Positions 60,372 through 64,000 of a stretch of 64,000 nucleotides of DNA are shown here, in pieces (within the stretch, counting starts at the first letter, position 1; each line of letters starts with the position of its first letter). Below the pieces are notes generated by a model. It was not told the origin of the DNA and ran no database searches. It saw nothing but the letters and a program-made list of their open reading frames with translations. Source of the DNA: Accumulibacter sp032229525 (lineage in GTDB: Bacteria; Pseudomonadota; Gammaproteobacteria; Burkholderiales; Rhodocyclaceae); contig NZ_JAVTWB010000253.1 in the NCBI RefSeq assembly GCF_032229525.1, positions 62,001 through 126,000 on the forward strand, in the 5' to 3' direction. Both the position numbers and the translations under genes were made by a program.

Positions 60372-60487
60372 TTCGCTGATCCGGTATCCCTGCGGTCGGA
60401 CGCTCAGGGAGCGCGCATGTCCGTCAGGGAGAGTGACCGTGAAAAGCTATCTCTCGCTTCCCGAATCTTCTATCCTCGGAGCACAAG

Positions 60488-61726
60488 TTGGCACGTCGTA
60501 GAGTCGTTGTAACTGGTCTCGGTATTATTTCCCCGGTGGGTAATTCCGTTGACGAAGCCTGGCAGAATGTCCTTGCCGGGCGCTCCGGGATCGACCGGAT
60601 TACCCGTTTCGATGTTTCCACCTTCCCCGTGAAGATCGCTGGCGAGGTGAGGGGTTTCGATCTTGGCCGCTACCTTTCGGCGAAGGAGGCGCGCCGACTG
60701 GATGTTTTCGTCCATTACGGTCTTGCTGCAGGCATCGAGGCGATCCGCGACGCTGGCCTCGAGGCACACCCGGTGGACGCGGAGCGAGTGGGAGTTTCGA
60801 TTGGTTCGGGGATCGGCGGTTTGCCGATGATTGAAAGCAGTTGTGACGAATTTGCCGCGGGTGGCGTGCGCAAGGTTTCGCCTTTCTTCGTTCCCAGTTC
60901 GATCATCAACATGATCTCGGGCAATCTGTCGATCATGTACGGTTACAAGGGCCCCAATATGTCCTTGGTGAGTGCCTGCTCGACCGGCACCCACAGCATT
61001 GGTGATGCCGGGCGTTTGATCGAATACGGGGATGCGGATGTGATGATTGCTGGAGGAGCGGAGGGCTGCATCTCGAATCTTGGGCTGGGCGGCTTCTGCG
61101 CTCCGCGTGCCTTGTCGACGCGCAACGATGATCCGCAGACAGCGAGCCGACCCTGGGACCGTGATCGCGACGGGTTTGTCCTCAGTGAGGGTGCTGGCGT
61201 CGTGGTACTCGAAGAATACGAGCATGCCAAGGCACGTGGTGCGCGGATCTACTGCGAGCTGGTGGGCTTTGGCATGAGTGCCGATGCCCATCACATTACC
61301 GCGCCGTGCGAGGACGGTGATGGTGCTTCCCGTTGCATGGCTAACGCCCTGCGCAATGCGGGACTGAACCCCGAAGACGTCCAGTACGTCAATGCGCACG
61401 GCACATCGACTCCCTTGGGCGACAAGGCCGAGACCGTCGCCATTAAGCGCGCTTTCGGCGATCACGCCAAAAAGCTGGTGGTCAATTCGACCAAGTCGAT
61501 GACCGGTCACCTGCTGGGCGCTGCCGGTGGCGTCGAGGCATTGTTCACGGCGCTGGCAATCTATCATCAGGTGTCGCCGCCCACCATCAATATCGTCAAT
61601 CAGGACGAGTCCTGCGATCTCGACTACTGCGCCAACGAGGCGCGCCCACTCAAGATCGATGTCGGGATTTCCAACTCCTTCGGCTTCGGCGGTACCAACG
61701 CCACGGTTGCCTTCAAGCGCATGTAG
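60488..61726 (+). CDS. fabF: 3-oxoacyl-ACP synthase II
   Basis: Elongates acyl-ACP and is involved in the temperature response of membrane lipids. 412 residues. Catalytic Cys in LVSACSTGTHSIG, the two His in YVNAHGTSTPLGD and STKSMTGHLLGAAGG, and FGFGGTNATVAF near the end. TTG at 60488 is preceded by GGAG; N-terminus ARRRVVVTGLGIISPVGN is complete from there. It lies 116 bases after acpP. Confidence 0.96.
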   Translation: MARRRVVVTGLGIISPVGNSVDEAWQNVLAGRSGIDRITRFDVSTFPVKIAGEVRGFDLGRYLSAKEARRLDVFVHYGLAAGIEAIRDAGLEAHPVDAERVGVSIGSGIGGLPMIESSCDEFAAGGVRKVSPFFVPSSIINMISGNLSIMYGYKGPNMSLVSACSTGTHSIGDAGRLIEYGDADVMIAGGAEGCISNLGLGGFCAPRALSTRNDDPQTASRPWDRDRDGFVLSEGAGVVVLEEYEHAKARGARIYCELVGFGMSADAHHITAPCEDGDGASRCMANALRNAGLNPEDVQYVNAHGTSTPLGDKAETVAIKRAFGDHAKKLVVNSTKSMTGHLLGAAGGVEALFTALAIYHQVSPPTINIVNQDESCDLDYCANEARPLKIDVGISNSFGFGGTNATVAFKRM

Positions 61727-61746
61727 CGTCGCAGTTCCGACCTGGA

Positions 61747-62181
61747 TTGCAATTCCCGATCCACATCGAGCTGCGCCGCTCGCGTCTCCTGTCAGCTCTG
61801 ACGGTCTTGCTGCATGTTGTCGCTGCGGCGTCGCTGCTGTTTCTCCCCTGGCCCTCCGCGCCGCGCTACCTGCTGCTGGTGGTCGTTGCGCTGTCGGCAG
61901 GGTTCGCGCTGCGGAGGTCGCCCTTCGTCGGCCTGCGCCTGCTGGACAACGGCGCCCTGGCTTGTCGGCTGGCCAGTGGCGAGCACCTCGCCGTAGCGGT
62001 GCAGCCAGACAGCGTCGTATTCAGCCCCTTGATCGTCTTGCGCGTGCGGGATGGCGACACCGGTCGACGCTACAGTCTTGCACTACTACCCGACAGTATG
62101 CCGGCCGAGCAATTTCGTTTACTCCGCCTGTGGTTGCGTTGGCGGACAGATCCTAGCGATCGGGTCGAAGGCGGCGTTTGA
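61747..62181 (+). CDS. YgfX-like membrane protein
   Basis: 144 residues. Two closely spaced N-terminal membrane helices (about 13-31 and 38-56), then a beta-rich cytoplasmic part (VGLRLLDNGALACRLASGEHLAVAV; LRVRDGDTGRRYSLALLPDS), closing with a Trp/Arg-rich segment. This layout and its place between fabF and nadB agree with the YgfX (CptA) family, known in E. coli as a toxin acting on cytoskeletal proteins. No sdhE (cptB) partner lies beside it, so a toxin role is not supported here. TTG start. It overlaps the end of nadB by 29 bases. Confidence 0.65.
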   Translation: MQFPIHIELRRSRLLSALTVLLHVVAAASLLFLPWPSAPRYLLLVVVALSAGFALRRSPFVGLRLLDNGALACRLASGEHLAVAVQPDSVVFSPLIVLRVRDGDTGRRYSLALLPDSMPAEQFRLLRLWLRWRTDPSDRVEGGV

Positions 62182-63736
62182 GCGTCGTGTTCCGGGCGTG
62201 GGTCAGGGTTTCCGGGTAATTTCGGCTGGAGTGCAAGCCGCGGCTTTCGTGGCGCCGTAACGCGCAGCGGATGATCAAGTCGGCGGTCACGACGAGGTTG
62301 CGCAGTTCGATCAGATCGTGGCTGACCCGGAAGAGCGAGTAAAAATCATCGATTTCACGCATCAGCAGGCGGATCCGGTTCTGCGCGCGCTGCAGGCGTT
62401 TGGTGGTGCGGACGATTCCGACGTAGTCCCACATGAAGCGGCGCAACTCATACCAGTTGTGGGCGATGACGATCTCCTCATCGGGATCGCTGACGCGACT
62501 GGCATCCCATGGTGGTAGCTCGGGCAGCTCGCCTTCAGGCTGTTCAAGAATGTCCGTGGCCGCCGCTTCCGCGAAAACCAGACATTCGAGCAGTGAGTTG
62601 CTGGCCAGGCGATTGGCGCCGTGCAGGCCGGTACAGGACGCTTCGCCGGCGACGTAGAGCCCCGCGATGTTGGTGCGCGCGCGCAGGTCGGTGACGACAC
62701 CGCCACAGGTATAGTGCGCGGCGGGAACCACCGGGATCGGTTGGCGGGTGATGTCGATACCGAGTTCCAGGCACCGCGCCTGAATGTTCGGAAAATGCTC
62801 AGCGAGAAAGGCGGCCGGTTTGTGTGAGATGTCGAGATAGACGCAGTCCAGTCCGCTTTTCTTCATTTCGAAATCGATGGCCCTGGCCACCACGTCGCGG
62901 GGCGCGAGTTCCGCGCGTCGGTCGTGCGCGGGCATGAATCGCGTGCCGTCCGGCAGAAGGAGTCGTCCTCCCTCACCGCGGACCGCTTCGGAGATCAGGA
63001 AAGACTTGGCCTGCGGATGGTAAAGGCAGGTCGGATGAAACTGGATGAACTCCATGTTCGCTACCCGGCAGCCGGCACGCCAGGCCATCGCGATGCCGTC
63101 GCCGGTCGAGGTGTCGGGATTGGTCGTGTACAGATAGACCTTGCCGGCGCCGCCGGTGGCGATCACGGTGTGCCGGGCGCCCAGAGTCAGCACTTCGCCG
63201 CTGACGGTATCCAGCACGTAGGCGCCGTGGCAACGCCCGTCGGTCAGTCCCAGCTTGTCGCCGGTGATCAGGTCGACGGCGATGTGGTGTTCGAGACTGA
63301 GGATGTTCGGATGTTGGCGAACCTTGTGCGTCAGCGTGGTCTGTACGGCCAGTCCGGTGGCATCGGCGACGTGGATGACGCGACGGGCGCTGTGACCGCC
63401 CTCCTGGGCCAGGTGGTAGCCAGCTTCATCACGCGTAAAAGGGACGCCCTGCGCGATCAGCCAGTCGACCGCTCGCCGACCGTTTTCGATTACGAAGCGG
63501 GTGGCCCGTGGGTCGTTCAGGTGGGCGCCAGCGCTGATCGTGTCACGGATGTGGGCTTCGATCGAGTCGTGATTGTCGAGTACCGCGGCAATCCCGCCCT
63601 GAGCCCAGCTGGAGGCGCTATCTTCCAGCGCGCGCTTGCTGATTAGCGCCACCTTGCGTGTCTGCGCCAGGCGTAGCGCGGCCGCCTGTCCGGCCAGGCC
63701 GCTGCCGATGATGAGAACGTCGAAGCGAAGCGTCAC
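62153..63736 (-). CDS. nadB: L-aspartate oxidase
   Basis: First step in NAD biosynthesis from aspartate, producing iminoaspartate. 527 residues. FAD motif VLIIGSGLAGQAAAL at the start, SWAQGGIAAVLD near 50, HSARRVIHVADATG near 120, ATGGAGKVYLYTTNPD near 200, the HPTCLYHP region, VPAAHYTCGGVVTD near 345, and GLYVAGEASCTGLHGANRLASNSLLE near 370. GTG at 63736 is chosen since the family begins shortly before the FAD motif; TTG at 63766 is the alternative. Neither has a clear ribosome site. Confidence 0.93.
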   Translation of the reverse strand: MTLRFDVLIIGSGLAGQAAALRLAQTRKVALISKRALEDSASSWAQGGIAAVLDNHDSIEAHIRDTISAGAHLNDPRATRFVIENGRRAVDWLIAQGVPFTRDEAGYHLAQEGGHSARRVIHVADATGLAVQTTLTHKVRQHPNILSLEHHIAVDLITGDKLGLTDGRCHGAYVLDTVSGEVLTLGARHTVIATGGAGKVYLYTTNPDTSTGDGIAMAWRAGCRVANMEFIQFHPTCLYHPQAKSFLISEAVRGEGGRLLLPDGTRFMPAHDRRAELAPRDVVARAIDFEMKKSGLDCVYLDISHKPAAFLAEHFPNIQARCLELGIDITRQPIPVVPAAHYTCGGVVTDLRARTNIAGLYVAGEASCTGLHGANRLASNSLLECLVFAEAAATDILEQPEGELPELPPWDASRVSDPDEEIVIAHNWYELRRFMWDYVGIVRTTKRLQRAQNRIRLLMREIDDFYSLFRVSHDLIELRNLVVTADLIIRCALRRHESRGLHSSRNYPETLTHARNTTLKRRLRPDR

Positions 63737-63807
63737 GATCGATGGCCGGCCAGAAGGGGGCTGCAACTATAGCACGCGCACGGCGGCGCAATGACGCCGT
63801 GCACAGC

Positions 63808-63836
63808 GGAACCATTCCCCGCCAGATACCGTCACA
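63808..63836 (+). promoter_or_regulatory. candidate sigmaE-type promoter of rpoE
   Basis: GGAACCA (63808-63814), 16 bases, GTCACA (63831-63836), close to the extracytoplasmic sigmaE pattern GGAACTT / GTCTAA. It lies about 95 bases before rpoE, so it could serve autoregulation. A TATACT at 63881-63886 may be a second, sigma70-type promoter. Confidence 0.4.
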
Positions 63837-63931
63837 GCCGATGCTCACGCACTGTTACGATGACAAGTGAACGCTTGCGCTATACTTTCGCGCAAAACAC
63901 GATACCGTCTTCGACAGGATAAGCAGAGAGC

Positions 63932-64000
63932 ATGAGTGAACGCGAAATTGACCAAGTATTGGTCGAGCGCGCACAGGCCGGCGACAAGCACGCTTTCGAG
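63932..64000 (+). CDS. rpoE: RNA polymerase sigma factor RpoE (AlgU), N-terminal part
   Basis: The first 23 codons, cut by the right edge. Residues MSEREIDQVLVERAQAGDKHAFE match the start of ECF sigma factor RpoE/AlgU, region 2, which directs the envelope stress response. GCAGAGAG lies upstream. nadB-rpoE divergence is the usual context in proteobacteria. The rse genes expected after it are outside the window. Confidence 0.9.
   Translation, partial: MSEREIDQVLVERAQAGDKHAFE

Noticed and set aside
1..64000. CRISPR arrays, insertion sequences, prophage, rRNA
   Set aside because: No regularly spaced repeats, transposase or integrase domains, phage genes, or rRNA segments were seen on either strand.

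Overview
The window reads as a chromosomal segment of a GC-rich betaproteobacterium. The closest fit is the Rhodocyclales, and Candidatus Accumulibacter-like organisms in particular. That is an inference from gene order (bamA-skp-lpxD-fabZ-lpxA-lpxB-rnhB; tig-clpP-clpX-lon-tRNA-ppiD; yceD-rpmF-plsX-fabHDG-acpP-fabF-nadB-rpoE), from the protein styles, and from a PPK2 polyphosphate kinase and a MaoC-phosphotransacylase fusion. It was not tested by any search. The record is a scaffold: 100 Ns sit at 37051-37150, and the 55 bases on either side are identical.

Layout. 1-5831: core envelope operon on the + strand (end of bamA, skp, lpxD, fabZ, lpxA, lpxB, rnhB, a TrmH-type methyltransferase), then tRNA-Ser(GGA). 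6041-14988: an accessory block entirely on the - strand, directly abutting the tRNA: DUF3616 protein, a TVP38/VTT-flavin disulfide reductase fusion, type II haloacid dehalogenase, ArsS radical SAM protein, a secreted ParB-like protein, and a three-gene set of small periplasmic protein, ferric-reductase-like flavocytochrome and cytochrome b5. 15716-24031: protein quality control (trigger factor, ClpP, ClpX, Lon, tRNA-Val, tRNA-Asp, PpiD). 24321-26564: groES-groEL on the - strand with a CIRCE operator, an overlapping sigma32/sigma70-type promoter and a terminator.

26762-43260: mixed metabolism and transport. It holds a GNAT protein, MalQ, a SYLF lipid-binding protein, MaoC-Ptb fusion plus AckA, a second GNAT protein, a cation:proton antiporter, FabI, an unrecognised 342-residue protein, UspA, a lipoprotein coupled to a DASS-family anion transporter, a UreH/NicO-like transporter with a His-rich loop, PPK2, and the outer-membrane member of an RND pump. 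43253-47704: the pump's inner-membrane and periplasmic members. 47995-50781: RNase E, divergent from rluC. 51188-55465: rluC, HAD phosphatase, Rieske protein, SppA-like peptidase, then RsmI-like methyltransferase and Maf on the opposite strand. 55583-61726: yceD-rpmF-plsX-fabH-fabD-fabG-acpP-fabF, the fatty-acid synthesis cluster. 61747-64000: a YgfX-like membrane protein, nadB on the opposite strand, and the first 23 codons of rpoE.

Most of the window is conserved core genome. I found no CRISPR array, prophage, insertion sequence or rRNA. The parts that deserve a second look are the accessory redox block after tRNA-Ser, the MaoC-Ptb/AckA pair, the lipoprotein-transporter pair, a repeated end motif in RNase E, the LpxA acyl-chain ruler residue, and the duplicated edges of the sequence gap.
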